From contig NZ_OBQI01000001.1 in NCBI RefSeq assembly GCF_900221005.1, positions 992,001 through 1,056,000 on the forward strand: a stretch of 64,000 bases of DNA, in the 5' to 3' direction. Shown here one piece after another: positions 1-8,420 of the stretch. Both the position numbers and the translations under genes were made by a program. Each line of letters begins with the position of its first letter. The stretch's first letter is position 1. This DNA is from Blastococcus aggregatus. Its GTDB lineage: Bacteria; Actinomycetota; Actinomycetes; Mycobacteriales; Geodermatophilaceae. The notes below the pieces were generated by a model. It was not told the origin of the DNA. It searched no databases and saw only the letters and a list, made by a program, of their open reading frames with translations.

Positions 1-196
1 CACCGCCGGGGGTGCCCCAGGTCCCGCCGTGGTGCGACCACAGGGCGCGGTGCTGGAGCAGCACCTCGGGCCCGGCCGCGCCGTCGCGGTGCAGGAACAG
101 CCCGGCGGCCCCCGCCCGGCCCCAGTGATCGTGGCCGAGCGCGCAGGAGGTCCAGCCGTCGGTGGAGGCGAACACACGAACAGTGAACCCCACCAC
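1..196 (-). CDS. NUDIX hydrolase, N-terminal part only
   Basis: The minus strand at the window edge encodes the start of a NUDIX-family pyrophosphohydrolase, which cleaves nucleoside diphosphates linked to another group. The visible ~65 residues include LGHDHWGRAGAAGLFL and then VLLQHRALWSHHGGTWGTPG, the strand pattern that precedes the NUDIX box in actinobacterial MutT-like proteins. The catalytic box itself lies beyond the window. The start is uncertain: a GTG at 196 is the first candidate, and other GTGs lie shortly downstream. It is divergent from the MaoC gene. Family call is fairly secure, substrate unknown. Confidence 0.7.
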   Translation of the reverse strand, partial: MVGFTVRVFASTDGWTSCALGHDHWGRAGAAGLFLHRDGAAGPEVLLQHRALWSHHGGTWGTPGG

Positions 197-267
197 TCCG
201 GGGCCGTCGGGGTCAGCACGTAGGTTCCAGAGGACAACGTCCGCGCTTCCCGACGGAGGATCTCCCA

Positions 268-726
268 ATGAGCACCACCACGACCATGGCCGAGCTGCCC
301 GGGCTCGTCGGCACCGAGCTGGGCACCAGCGAGTGGTACGAGGTGACGCAGGAGCACGTGAACCTCTTCGCCGACGCGACCGGTGACCACCAGTGGATCC
401 ACGTCGACCCGGAGCGCGCAACCAAGGAGAGCCCGTTCGGCGGCCCCATCGCGCACGGTTACCTGACCCTGTCGCTGCTGGTCCCGCTGTTCGGCAGCGT
501 CCTCCGCGTCACCGACACGGTGATGGGCGTGAACTACGGCCTCAACAAGGTCCGCTTCCCCTCCCCCGTGCCCGTGGGCGCCAAGGTGCGGCTGACCGCG
601 ACGCTGGCCGGCATCGAGGACATCGCCGGCGGCAAGCAGCTCACCTTCTCCTGCGTGATCGAGCGCGAGGGCGGCGACAAGCCGGTCTGCATCGCGGAGC
701 CGGTGTACCGCTACTACGGCGGCTGA
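268..726 (+). CDS. MaoC-like enoyl-CoA hydratase
   Basis: A 152-residue single hot-dog-fold protein of the MaoC/(R)-specific enoyl-CoA hydratase family, which hydrates trans-2-enoyl-CoA or dehydrates the 3-hydroxyacyl form. The hydratase-2 signature is clear: ATGDHQWIHVDPERA around residue 38, with the catalytic Asp and His, followed by FGGPIAHGYLTLSLL. The length fits a one-domain NodN/MaoC enzyme. The ATG at 268 follows a GGAGG-type ribosome site. The LOG-family gene begins 4 bases after the stop, so the two are probably co-transcribed. The exact acyl substrate cannot be read from sequence. Confidence 0.9.
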   Translation: MSTTTTMAELPGLVGTELGTSEWYEVTQEHVNLFADATGDHQWIHVDPERATKESPFGGPIAHGYLTLSLLVPLFGSVLRVTDTVMGVNYGLNKVRFPSPVPVGAKVRLTATLAGIEDIAGGKQLTFSCVIEREGGDKPVCIAEPVYRYYGG

Positions 727-730
727 GCGC

Positions 731-1303
731 GTGCGCGTCGCCGTCTTCACGGGGTCGCACGCCGGGCCGGCGTCGCACGCCGAGGCGGCGGCCGCCTTCG
801 CCGGTGACCTGGCGCGGGCCGGCGTCGGCATCGTCTACGGCGGCGGGAACGTCGGGCTGATGGGCGTCGTCGCCGATGCCGCGCTGGCGGCCGGCGGCGA
901 GGTCATCGGCGTGATCCCGCAGCACCTGGTGGACGACGAGGTCGCGCACACCGGCCTGCCGCGCCTGGAGATCGTGCAGACGATGCACGAGCGCAAGGCG
1001 GTCATGGCCGAGCTGTCCGACGCCTTCGTCGCGCTGCCCGGGGCCGCGGGCACCCTCGAGGAGCTGTTCGAGGCCTGGACCTGGGGCATGCTCGGGCTGC
1101 ACGCGAAGCCGACGGCGCTGGTCGACGTCGACGGGTTCTGGCAGCCGCTGGTGGGCCAGCTGCGCCGCATGGTCGACGACGGCTACCTCGACGCCGGGCG
1201 GCTGGACGCGCTCGGCGTGGTGCAGGACGTCGCGGCGCTGCTGCGCTTCGTCGAGGCCTACGAGCACCCGGCACGCAAGTGGACGGCCCCCTCGTCCTCC
1301 TGA
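731..1303 (+). CDS. LOG-family protein (TIGR00730, cytokinin-type nucleoside 5'-monophosphate phosphoribohydrolase)
   Basis: A 190-residue Rossmann-type protein of the Lonely Guy family. These enzymes hydrolyse the N-glycosidic bond of (modified) AMP, releasing the base and ribose 5-phosphate. The glycine-rich YGGGNVGLMGVVADAAL motif lies near residue 37. The family's PGGxGTxxE active-site motif appears here as PGAAGTLEELFEAWTWG, so the second Gly is Ala. The GTG start at 731 gives VRVAVFTGS, the normal first strand. It lies 4 bases downstream of the MaoC gene. Bacterial LOG proteins are often mislabelled lysine decarboxylases. Confidence 0.9.
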   Translation: MRVAVFTGSHAGPASHAEAAAAFAGDLARAGVGIVYGGGNVGLMGVVADAALAAGGEVIGVIPQHLVDDEVAHTGLPRLEIVQTMHERKAVMAELSDAFVALPGAAGTLEELFEAWTWGMLGLHAKPTALVDVDGFWQPLVGQLRRMVDDGYLDAGRLDALGVVQDVAALLRFVEAYEHPARKWTAPSSS

Positions 1304-1317
1304 CCGCCGCCCGCTGC

Positions 1318-1362
1318 GGACCTTCTGCACCGAAAGTCCCGAACTTCCGGTGCAGAAGGTCC
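1318..1362. repeat. Paired inverted copies of a dispersed 22-bp repeat, possible terminator
   Basis: A perfect 14-bp inverted repeat (1318-1331 with 1349-1362) and 17-base loop lies just after the LOG gene. It can be read as two inverted 22-bp units, 1318-1339 and 1341-1362. Each unit resembles the palindromes at 42416-42437 and 53756-53831 (consensus GGACYTTC, 6 bases, GRAAGTCC). It could terminate transcription from the MaoC/LOG pair, but no T-run follows. Confidence 0.6.
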
Positions 1363-1415
1363 GGGAACGGGTTGCCGTAACCCCTCGGCAACACCGAACG
1401 TGCTCCACTGGGGTG

Positions 1416-2351
1416 ATGCCGACGACGCCGCTGCCCCGCGAGTCCCGGATCGTGCACGGCCACCGGCGGGCGTTCGTCCGCGCCGGCGAGGGCCCCCCGC
1501 TGCTGCTCCTGCACGGGATCGGCAACAGCGCCCAGACCTGGGCCGGCGTCGTCGACCGGCTGGCGGCGTCGCACACCGTGATCGCGCCCGACCTGCTGGG
1601 CCACGGCTCCTCCGACAAGCCCCGCGGCGACTACTCGGTCGCCGGCTACGCCAACGGGATGCGGGACCTGCTCTCGGTGCTCGACATCGAGCAGGCCACC
1701 GTCGTCGGGCACTCGCTCGGCGGCGGGATCGCGCTGCAGTTCGCCTACCAGTTCCCCGAGCGCTGCGAGCGGCTCGTGCTGGTGAGCAGCGGCGGGCTGG
1801 GCCCGGAGCTCTCGCTGGGCCTGCGCGCGGCCGCGCTGCCGGGCAGCGAGGCGGTGCTGACCGCGCTCACCCACCTGCCGCTGCCCCTGAACGCCGGGCT
1901 GCGGGGCGTGGACGCGCTGAGCCGGGCCATGGGCTGGATCCGGGTCCAGGACCTCGCCGAGGCCGGCGAGGCGCTGCTCGCGCTCTCCGACGCCGAGGCC
2001 CGCCGGGCGTTCCTGCGGACGCTGCGCAGCGTCGTCGACGTCCACGGGCAGTCGGTCACGGCCATCGACCGGCTCTACCTGGCCGAGGCCATCCCGATGC
2101 TGGTCATCTGGGGCGCTCGCGACCCGATCGTCCCCGTGGCGCACGCCGAGACCGTGCGCCGGCTGGTGCCGTCGGCGCGGGTCGAGATCTTCCCGGACTC
2201 CGGGCACTGGCCGCACCTGGCGCAGCCCGACCGGTTCGCCGAGGTGCTGCTGGAGTTCATCGCCGAGACGCAGCCGGTCGAGCACGACCGCGACGGCTGG
2301 CGGGCCCTGCTGGCCCAGCAGCGGGCGGAGCGCGCCCTGGCCGAGCGGTGA
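1416..2351 (+). CDS. alpha/beta-fold hydrolase
   Basis: A 311-residue alpha/beta hydrolase. The oxyanion-hole region LLLLHGIGNSAQTW is near residue 30. The nucleophile elbow is VVGHSLGGGIALQFA (Ser near 95), the acid is in WGARDPIVP, and the catalytic His is in FPDSGHWPHLAQPDRF. The lid region (about residues 130-200) is typical of small esterases, haloperoxidase-like and C-C bond hydrolases. ATG 1416 follows GTG 1413 in frame and either could start. The flavoprotein gene at 2379 follows on the same strand 27 bases later. Substrate unknown. Confidence 0.85.
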   Translation: MPTTPLPRESRIVHGHRRAFVRAGEGPPLLLLHGIGNSAQTWAGVVDRLAASHTVIAPDLLGHGSSDKPRGDYSVAGYANGMRDLLSVLDIEQATVVGHSLGGGIALQFAYQFPERCERLVLVSSGGLGPELSLGLRAAALPGSEAVLTALTHLPLPLNAGLRGVDALSRAMGWIRVQDLAEAGEALLALSDAEARRAFLRTLRSVVDVHGQSVTAIDRLYLAEAIPMLVIWGARDPIVPVAHAETVRRLVPSARVEIFPDSGHWPHLAQPDRFAEVLLEFIAETQPVEHDRDGWRALLAQQRAERALAER

Positions 2352-2378
2352 ACCCGCCGACTGCCTAGCGTCGGCGCC

Positions 2379-3494
2379 GTGGAGCACTGGGACGTCGTCG
2401 TCGTCGGGGCCGGACCGGCCGGTGCGGCCGCGGCGCTGGCCGCGCGGCGGGCCGCGCCGTCGACCCGCGTGCTGCTGCTGGACCGCGCCGACTTCCCGCG
2501 CGACAAGGTCTGCGGCGACGGCATCGCCCCCGAGGCGCTCGACGTGCTGCAGCGGCTCGGCGTCGACCCGGCCGCGCTGACCGAGGGCTTCGCCCCCGTG
2601 CCGCGGCTGCGGCTGCGCTCCCCCGGCGGCGCCGCGGTCGAGCGGGCGATGCGCCGGCCCGCGCACGTCGTGCCGCGGCAGGTGCTCGACGCCCGGATCC
2701 TCGACGCCGCGCTGGCCGGAGGCGCGGAGCTGCGGCGGCACCAGGTGCGCCGGCTGACCGTGCACGATGACCGGGTCGAGATCGACGGGGCGCTGACCGC
2801 GGACGTGGTGATCGGCGCCGACGGCGCGGAGTCCGTCGTCCGCAGGGCGCTGGGGCTGGCGCCCAACCGGCCGGACCGGATGGCCGTGGCGCTGCGCGGC
2901 TACGCGCCCGAGCCGCCCGGCCAGCGGGGCGTGCAGGTCATCGCCACCACCGAGCAGCGCTGGCCGGCCTACGCGTGGTCGTTCCCGCTGGGCGACGGCC
3001 GGGCCAACGTCGGCTACGGCGAGCTGGTCTCCGGGGGCGCCAGCCGGACGGCGCTGGTCGAGGGCCTGCACCGGCTGCTGCCCGGCGTGGAGCCCGACGG
3101 GCTGCGGGCGCACCGGCTGCCGCTGTCCACCCAGCGGCCGCGCCAGCCCGACGGCCGGGTGCTGCTGGCCGGCGATGCGGCGTCGCTGATCAACCCGATG
3201 ACCGGCGAGGGCATCTTCTACGCGGTGCTCTCCGGAGCGCTCGCCGGCGCGGCGGCCGCGTCGGGCGACCGGGCGGGCCGGGACCACCGGCGGGCGCTGC
3301 ACCGGCGGCTCGGCCGGCACCTGCGGCACTCGTCGGCGGCCTCGCTGCTGAGCCGGTGGCCGCGGATCATGGACGCCGCCTTCCGCGCCGCCGCCGCCGA
3401 CCAGCGCGTCTTCGACGACGTCGTCGATCTGGGGCTGGCCGACGGTCGGCTCACGCTGCGCACCCTCGCCGCGGCCGCCCGCCGGCTGCCCTGA
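2379..3494 (+). CDS. Geranylgeranyl reductase family FAD-dependent oxidoreductase
   Basis: A 371-residue flavoprotein. The N-terminal FAD-binding motif VVVGAGPAGAAAALAAR covers residues ~6-22, followed by the acidic end of strand 2 (LLLDRADFPRDKVCGDGIAPEAL). The DKVCGDG motif marks the geranylgeranyl reductase group, which saturates isoprenoid double bonds. The second FAD motif is LLAGDAASLINPMTGEGIFYA near residue 265. The GTG start at 2379 places the first strand right after the start. In actinobacteria such enzymes often act on menaquinone or polyprenyl chains; that specific role is inference. Confidence 0.85.
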   Translation: MEHWDVVVVGAGPAGAAAALAARRAAPSTRVLLLDRADFPRDKVCGDGIAPEALDVLQRLGVDPAALTEGFAPVPRLRLRSPGGAAVERAMRRPAHVVPRQVLDARILDAALAGGAELRRHQVRRLTVHDDRVEIDGALTADVVIGADGAESVVRRALGLAPNRPDRMAVALRGYAPEPPGQRGVQVIATTEQRWPAYAWSFPLGDGRANVGYGELVSGGASRTALVEGLHRLLPGVEPDGLRAHRLPLSTQRPRQPDGRVLLAGDAASLINPMTGEGIFYAVLSGALAGAAAASGDRAGRDHRRALHRRLGRHLRHSSAASLLSRWPRIMDAAFRAAAADQRVFDDVVDLGLADGRLTLRTLAAAARRLP

Positions 3495-3503
3495 CCTCCG
3501 AGG

Positions 3504-4190
3504 TCAGGACGGCGGAGCGGGGCCTTCCTCGACCGGCGGCGGGCCGGCCGGCGGCTCGGGCTGCGCCGTCTCGACCGCGACCGTCGGCGCGGGTGTCGTG
3601 AAGGACAGGTAGTCCCGTGCGGTCAGCGGGCTGGCCGTGAGCTCGCCCGACGGCAGCGGCGCCTCGACCGGCTCGCCGGCCAGCTGGAGCAGCACCGACT
3701 GCACGCCCGGGACGCTGGTCGCGGTGAGCACGATCTGCGCGACCGAGCGGCGGGTGGCGACCCCGGCCGGCGCCTGGCCCAGAGCGTCGAGGTCGATCGT
3801 GGCGGTGCCGTCGTCCAGCCGGGTCACGCTCAGCTCCACCTCGGGCGGTAGCGCGGTGGACAGCTGCTCGTCCCGCTCGCCGCGGCTCGGCCCGGCCGCC
3901 AGCTGCTCCAACAGGTAGGCGAGCCGCTCGCGGCGCGACGCCCCGCTCACCTCGCGCGTCCGCGGCACGAGGGTGTCCTCGGCGGAGATCCAGTGCACCC
4001 GGGAGGTGTCGCCCACCGCATCCGGCGGCGCGGTCGGGCTCGCCGTCGGGCTCGGGGAGGCCAGCCCGTAGGGGACATCGGACGGTGCGATGGTCGACGG
4101 CGCCCCGCCGGTCGGCACCCCGCAGCCGGTCAGCACGACGGCCAGCGCGACGGCGGACCAGGCGGCGCGCCCGAGCCTGATGCCCCTCAC
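3504..4190 (-). CDS. GerMN-domain lipoprotein of a two-component operon
   Basis: A 228-residue secreted lipoprotein. A short basic and hydrophobic N-terminus ends in the lipobox LTGC, so the mature protein should be anchored at the outer face of the membrane. A Pro/Thr/Ser-rich linker leads to a GerMN-like domain (about residues 75-175: LLEQLAAGPS, then ATIDLDALGQ, then QIVLTATSVPGVQSVLLQLAGEPV), ending in a Pro-rich tail. GTG 4190 overlaps the kinase stop by 4 bases, so translation is coupled. The order regulator-kinase-lipoprotein recalls MtrA-MtrB-LpqB, but this protein lacks the long C-terminal beta-propeller of LpqB. Confidence 0.8.
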   Translation of the reverse strand: MRGIRLGRAAWSAVALAVVLTGCGVPTGGAPSTIAPSDVPYGLASPSPTASPTAPPDAVGDTSRVHWISAEDTLVPRTREVSGASRRERLAYLLEQLAAGPSRGERDEQLSTALPPEVELSVTRLDDGTATIDLDALGQAPAGVATRRSVAQIVLTATSVPGVQSVLLQLAGEPVEAPLPSGELTASPLTARDYLSFTTPAPTVAVETAQPEPPAGPPPVEEGPAPPS

Positions 4191-5560
4191 GACGCCACCC
4201 TCGGCAACGACAGGCTGAAGCGGGCGCCGCCGTCCGGTGCCTCCGCGACCCACGCCGCACCGCCGTGCCGGGTCGCGGTCTCCGAGACGATCGCCAGCCC
4301 CAGCCCCGCGCCGGGCAGGGAGCGGCGGGCCGCCCCCGCGCCGCGGGCGAAGCGTTCGAAGATCCGCTCGCGGTCCTCCACCGGCACCCCCGGACCCGCG
4401 TCGTCGACGGTCAGGACGACGGCGTCGTCCCGGCGCCGGACCTCCACCCGCTGCGCCCCGCCGGCGTGCCGGTCGGCGTTCTCGAGCAGGTTGCGCACGG
4501 CTCGCTCCAGACCGGTCTTGTCGCCGAGCACGATCGTCTCCTCGTCCGGGTCCCCGGCGAGCATCTCGGCCGGGCGACCGGTCACGGCCAGCACCTCGCG
4601 GGTGAGCGCGGTCAGCGACACCGGCCCGCCGGCCGCCGTCGCCGGGTCCCCGTCGACGCGGGCCAGCTGCAGCAGGTCGTCGAGCATCCGCCGGAACCGG
4701 CCGAGCTCGCCCTCGACCAGCGCGAGCGCCTGCCCCGCACGGGGCGAGAGCTCCTCGCGACGCGCGCCCAGCACCTCGACGCTGGTGACCAGGCTGGTCA
4801 GCGGGCTGCGCAGTTCGTGGCTGACGTCGCCGACGAACCGGGCGTCGCGCTCGATCCGCGCGGCGAGGGCGTCGACCATGCTGTTGAAGCCGGCGACGAT
4901 GGCGACCAGGTCGGGATCGTCGGTCGGCGGCAGGCGGGTGGTCAGCTCGCCACCGGCGATGCGGGTGGCGGCCCCGGCCACCTGCTCCAGCGGCTGGACC
5001 GCGCGGCGCCCCGCCCACATCCCGAAGCCGGCACCCGCCGCGGTGGCCGCGACCGCCGCGGCCGCCAGCACCACCGACAGCGTGGTGAGCACCTGCCGGA
5101 GCTCGGTCAGCGGAGCGACCTCGAAGTAGTCGACGCCGGCGGCCCGCAGCGGCACGCCGACCATCAGCGCCGGCCCGTCGGCGGTGTCGATGCGCGCCGT
5201 CCCCGCCGAGCCGGCGGTGACGAGCTCCGCCAGCGACCCCGGCACGTCGCGGGCACCGACGTCCAGACTCGAGGAGTACCAGGACTCGCCGCTGCGGACG
5301 ACGACGTCGGCACCGCCGGAGGGCACCAGCTCGGTGAGCAGGTCACCGACGTCGGAGCCCGCCGTCGCCAGGCGGCTGTTGAACACGTTGGCGTCGGCGA
5401 AGGCCTGCCGGGTGAGCGAGGCCTCACGCTGGTCGAGCAGGTAGCTGCGGGACAGCAGGAACGTGGCGCTCACCAGCACGACCGACACCAGCAGGGTGAC
5501 CGCGGCGAACCCGAGGACGATGCGCGCCCGGAGCCCGCGCGGCCCGAGCGCCAGCCTCAT
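4187..5560 (-). CDS. Sensor histidine kinase
   Basis: A 457-residue membrane kinase. One N-terminal transmembrane helix (about residues 13-35) precedes an extracellular sensor of ~115 residues. A second helix near 160-180 leads into a HAMP domain (GRRAVQPLEQVAGAATRI). The HisKA box is FVGDVSHELRSPLTSLV, with the phospho-accepting His. The HATPase domain has the N box NLLENADRHAGG and the G boxes DAGPGVP and GAGLGLAIV. It should autophosphorylate on a periplasmic cue and pass phosphate to the regulator at 5574-6287, whose stop lies 13 bases upstream. The signal is unknown. Confidence 0.93.
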   Translation of the reverse strand: MRLALGPRGLRARIVLGFAAVTLLVSVVLVSATFLLSRSYLLDQREASLTRQAFADANVFNSRLATAGSDVGDLLTELVPSGGADVVVRSGESWYSSSLDVGARDVPGSLAELVTAGSAGTARIDTADGPALMVGVPLRAAGVDYFEVAPLTELRQVLTTLSVVLAAAAVAATAAGAGFGMWAGRRAVQPLEQVAGAATRIAGGELTTRLPPTDDPDLVAIVAGFNSMVDALAARIERDARFVGDVSHELRSPLTSLVTSVEVLGARREELSPRAGQALALVEGELGRFRRMLDDLLQLARVDGDPATAAGGPVSLTALTREVLAVTGRPAEMLAGDPDEETIVLGDKTGLERAVRNLLENADRHAGGAQRVEVRRRDDAVVLTVDDAGPGVPVEDRERIFERFARGAGAARRSLPGAGLGLAIVSETATRHGGAAWVAEAPDGGARFSLSLPRVAS

Positions 5561-5573
5561 CCCGTAGCCGCCC

Positions 5574-6287
5574 TCACCGGGGGTCCAGCCGGTAGCCCAG
5601 CCCCCGCACGGTGACCACCAGCCGCGGGGCGCCCGGATCGGTCTCCACCTTGGTCCTCAGCCGCCGGACGTGGACGTCGACGATCCGCTCGTCCCCGAAG
5701 AACCCGTGCTCCCAGACCCGCTCGAGCAGCGCCTGCCGGCTGAAGACCCGCCCCGGTGAGCCGGCGAGCTCGCACAGCAGACGGAACTCCGTCAGCGTCA
5801 GCGGCAGCTGCTCCTCACCGCGGTGCACCGTGCCGCGGCCCTCGTTGAGCACCAGCGGGCCGGCCGGATCGGAGTCGAGCACGACCGCCTCGGGCGGCCG
5901 CTCGGCGGTGCCGCTGCCGGCCCGCCGTCGCAGCGCGCGCAGCCGCGCGGTGATCTCCTTGACCTCGAACGGTTTCGTCACGTAGTCGTCGGCGCCGGCC
6001 TCCAGCGCGGCGACGATGTCGTGGGTGTCGGCCCGGGCGCTCACCACGATGATCGGCAGGTCGTGCGCGCGCCGGACCTCGCGGATGACGGCGTACCCGT
6101 CCATGGAGCCCAGCATCAGGTCGACGACCATCAGGTCGGGCGTGGCCATCGCGACGGAGCGCACGGCGTCCTCGCCGGACGCGGCCTCGGCGACGTCGTA
6201 GCCCTCGTCCTCCAGCGCCCAGCGCAGGGCGGTGCGGATGGAGTCGTCGTCCTCGACGACCAGCAGACGGAGCGCCACGCCCGCCAT
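5574..6287 (-). CDS. OmpR/PhoB-family response regulator
   Basis: A 237-residue two-domain regulator. The receiver has the acidic pair VVEDDDSIR, the phospho-acceptor Asp in LMVVDLMLGSMDGY, the switch Ser in IIVVSARAD and the conserved Lys in DDYVTKPFEVKE. The C-terminal winged helix (about 140-237) has LTLTEFRLLCELAGSPGRVFSRQALLERVWEHGF and DVHVRRLRTKVE, typical of PhoB-type DNA binding. ATG 6287 (MAGVALRLLVVEDD) gives normal N-terminal spacing. It heads the regulator-kinase-lipoprotein operon and is divergent from the STAS genes. Confidence 0.94.
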   Translation of the reverse strand: MAGVALRLLVVEDDDSIRTALRWALEDEGYDVAEAASGEDAVRSVAMATPDLMVVDLMLGSMDGYAVIREVRRAHDLPIIVVSARADTHDIVAALEAGADDYVTKPFEVKEITARLRALRRRAGSGTAERPPEAVVLDSDPAGPLVLNEGRGTVHRGEEQLPLTLTEFRLLCELAGSPGRVFSRQALLERVWEHGFFGDERIVDVHVRRLRTKVETDPGAPRLVVTVRGLGYRLDPR

Positions 6288-6420
6288 GCTGCCACCGCGG
6301 CCGGTCCGGTCCTCCGTCGGTCGCGGAGCGTCACGTGATCGCAAAGGAGCGCCCCGGGGAATCGCAACCTGCCCGGGCGACGCTGGAGGCGTCCGGTTCC
6401 GGGATCGAGGGAGATGCTGC

Positions 6421-6777
6421 ATGGCCACCACCGCTGCGGTCCGCGCCGCCGCCTCCAGCCGCGTCGACGCCACCGGGGACGAGGTCACGATCCATCTGGA
6501 CGACTCCCTCTTCGCCGACGGCCTCGCCGACGTCCGGTGGCTGCTGCACGACGCCCTGCTGGCCGGGGCCCGGCGGCTGGTCGTCGACCTGAGCCGGGTG
6601 CAGCACCTGTCGAGCACGGCGGTGGCCAGCTTCCTGTGGGCGCACCGCATCTGCCGGGCCCGCGGCGGCACCGTCGTCCTCCGCGGCGCCAACCGGCGCA
6701 CCCTCGACCTGCTCCGGCGGACCGGGTTGTGGCGGGTCCTGCGGCTGGACAGCGAGCGCGGCCGGGACGTGGCGTGA
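6421..6777 (+). CDS. STAS-domain protein (anti-sigma factor antagonist-like)
   Basis: A 118-residue STAS-domain protein of the anti-anti-sigma type. The core is DEVTIHLDDSLFADGLADVRWLLHDALLAGARRLVVDLSRVQHLSSTAVASFLWAHRIC split over the usual strand-helix order. The segment VQHLSSTAVASF matches the phosphorylatable-serine loop of SpoIIAA-like proteins (LSSTA). The ATG at 6421 follows GGGAGA. The next STAS gene starts inside its stop codon (TGATG), so the pair is probably made together. The partner kinase or anti-sigma factor is not in this window. Confidence 0.82.
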   Translation: MATTAAVRAAASSRVDATGDEVTIHLDDSLFADGLADVRWLLHDALLAGARRLVVDLSRVQHLSSTAVASFLWAHRICRARGGTVVLRGANRRTLDLLRRTGLWRVLRLDSERGRDVA

Positions 6778-7040
6778 TGCTGTCCGAGACCGTCGATCTG
6801 CGGATCGGCGTCATCCGGGCCAGCGGTCACCTCACCGTCCAGGGCGCGGACCTGCTGCGCGGCACCGCCGACTCGCTGCGCGAGGGCGGGCACCGGCGCG
6901 TCGTCGTCGACCTCGGCGGGGTGCTGGGTGCCGACGACGCCGGGCTGGACGTGCTGCGCAGCCTCCGGGTCAGCTACGCCCAGGACGGCGGGGAGCTCGT
7001 CCTGCAGCACACCGGCCAGCTGGGCACCGACGCGGTCTGA
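6777..7040 (+). CDS. Short STAS-domain protein
   Basis: An 87-residue protein with a second STAS-like fold: VDLRIGVIRASGHLTVQGADLLRGTADSL, then RRVVVDLGGVLGADDAGLDVLRSLR. The loop that carries the regulatory Ser or Thr in SpoIIAA relatives reads LGADDAG here, so the usual phospho-site is replaced by Asp. This may make the protein constitutive (inference). Its ATG overlaps the upstream stop by one base. It probably works with the 6421 gene in a partner-switching pathway. Confidence 0.7.
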   Translation: MLSETVDLRIGVIRASGHLTVQGADLLRGTADSLREGGHRRVVVDLGGVLGADDAGLDVLRSLRVSYAQDGGELVLQHTGQLGTDAV

Positions 7041-7094
7041 CCCTCCGCGGCAGGGGAGAATCGAGGCTCCACCGCCGATCAGGGAGTCGCGAGC

Positions 7095-7559
7095 ATGGGG
7101 TTGTTCGACCGGCGGGCCACACCGTCGTCGTCCGGGGAGGCGCCCTCGATCGGTGCCGCGGAACTGGCCGACGTCACGACGCTCATGGACCGCTGGGACG
7201 CGGCCCTGGGCGACAGCGACGCCATGTTCGCCTGCATGGCGCAGATCGCACGGCGCCCGTGGGAGTGGTGGGCTGCGGCGAGCCGGGCCGCCGGGGCGGC
7301 CGGTGAGCCCGCGCTGGTGGGCCGGATCTTCCTCTTCGCCCACCTGTTCGCCACCCGGCTGGTGGACCGGATCAGCCCCGAGAAGCAGCGGGAGACCGGG
7401 CTCGGCCGGCCGGAGCCGGACGCCTACCGCGCGATCGCCGAGCAGGCGGTGTCCTCGCTGGTCCAGCTCCCACCGGAGCTGATGATCCACGACACGGCGA
7501 CCGGGAAGGTCGACGTCGCCGCGGCGTGGACCATGGCGCAGGCCGTCGTCTCCGCCTGA
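7095..7559 (+). CDS. Conserved-looking hypothetical protein
   Basis: A 154-residue soluble protein that I do not recognise. It is predicted mostly helical, with a Trp-rich segment RPWEWWAAASRAA near residue 57 and a hydrophobic stretch VGRIFLFAHLFATRLVDRI near 75-93 that is amphipathic rather than a clear membrane helix. There is no signal peptide and no catalytic motif. ATG 7095 follows a weak GGGAG-like site. It lies 54 bases after the STAS pair on the same strand and may be co-transcribed with it. Confidence 0.65.
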   Translation: MGLFDRRATPSSSGEAPSIGAAELADVTTLMDRWDAALGDSDAMFACMAQIARRPWEWWAAASRAAGAAGEPALVGRIFLFAHLFATRLVDRISPEKQRETGLGRPEPDAYRAIAEQAVSSLVQLPPELMIHDTATGKVDVAAAWTMAQAVVSA

Positions 7560-7583
7560 CGCCCAGCCGCTGACGATGCCCGG

Positions 7584-8420
7584 TCAGCGCAGCGCCGTCA
7601 CCAGGGCGCAGGCCGTGGCGCCGGCCGGCTCCACCACGAAGCCCAGTTGCTCGAGCACCTCGAGGATGGTGGCGTTCATGAGCCGCTGCACGGCCTCGTC
7701 GGCGGTGGCGCCGCGCGACTGCTGCAGGCTCATCCGGTCGTGCGGGCGCCAGCTGACCAGCAGCCCGCCGGCCTCCTGGTCGGGCACCAGGCAGACGCCG
7801 CCACCGGACTGCGTCGCGCCGGCGTCGTGCAGCGGGAGCCCCGCCTCGACCAGCGCCGCGGCGACCTCGACGACGAGCGTGGTGAGCGGGTCGGTGTCGG
7901 TGAGCAGGTCGTCCCACTCGGCCGGCAGCCGGTCCAGGTGCCGGCCCAGCTCGCCGAGCCAGGCGCGCTCCTCCGGTGAGGGCTTGGGCTTGACCGTGCC
8001 GTCGGTGCGGCGGGTGCCGAAGACGGCGACGGCGGAGAGGTCGTCGGCGAAGGCGGCCCAGTCGGCGTCGACCCGGTCGGCGAACGGACCGGCGACCACC
8101 TGCGCGGCCTCGCCCACCAGCCACCAGGAGGGACCGCCCTCGGCGACCGCGGCCGGCGCGGTGCGGACGGCGAGGCTGCCGGACTGCCCGTCGCGCGACG
8201 GGGCCGCGGCTGCCGCCTCACCGGACCGCGCGGGGGCACGACGCCCCGCGGGGTGGTTCGCGGACCGCGGCGCGGCGGCCCGCGCGGGCTGCTGCGCCCC
8301 GTTGCGCTCGAACTCGTACCGGGCCGTGGAGCTGGCCCCGAGGGCCACCACCAGTCCGGTGAACACCAGGAAGCCCAGCACCACTACTGCCGGCCAGACC
8401 AGCGTCGCGCCCATGGTCAC
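7584..8420 (-). CDS. Single-pass membrane protein of unknown function
   Basis: A 278-residue protein. An N-terminal membrane helix (TLVWPAVVVLGFLVFTGLVVAL, about residues 5-27) is followed by a low-complexity Ala/Arg/Pro linker and a soluble domain (residues ~90-278) without a recognised motif. The domain has acidic helices and a Cys in GGGVCLVPD. GTG 8420 is preferred because GAGGAG lies 7 bases upstream; an ATG two codons further in is an alternative. It converges on the 7095 gene with a 24-bp gap. Function unknown. Confidence 0.65.
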   Translation of the reverse strand: MTMGATLVWPAVVVLGFLVFTGLVVALGASSTARYEFERNGAQQPARAAAPRSANHPAGRRAPARSGEAAAAAPSRDGQSGSLAVRTAPAAVAEGGPSWWLVGEAAQVVAGPFADRVDADWAAFADDLSAVAVFGTRRTDGTVKPKPSPEERAWLGELGRHLDRLPAEWDDLLTDTDPLTTLVVEVAAALVEAGLPLHDAGATQSGGGVCLVPDQEAGGLLVSWRPHDRMSLQQSRGATADEAVQRLMNATILEVLEQLGFVVEPAGATACALVTALR

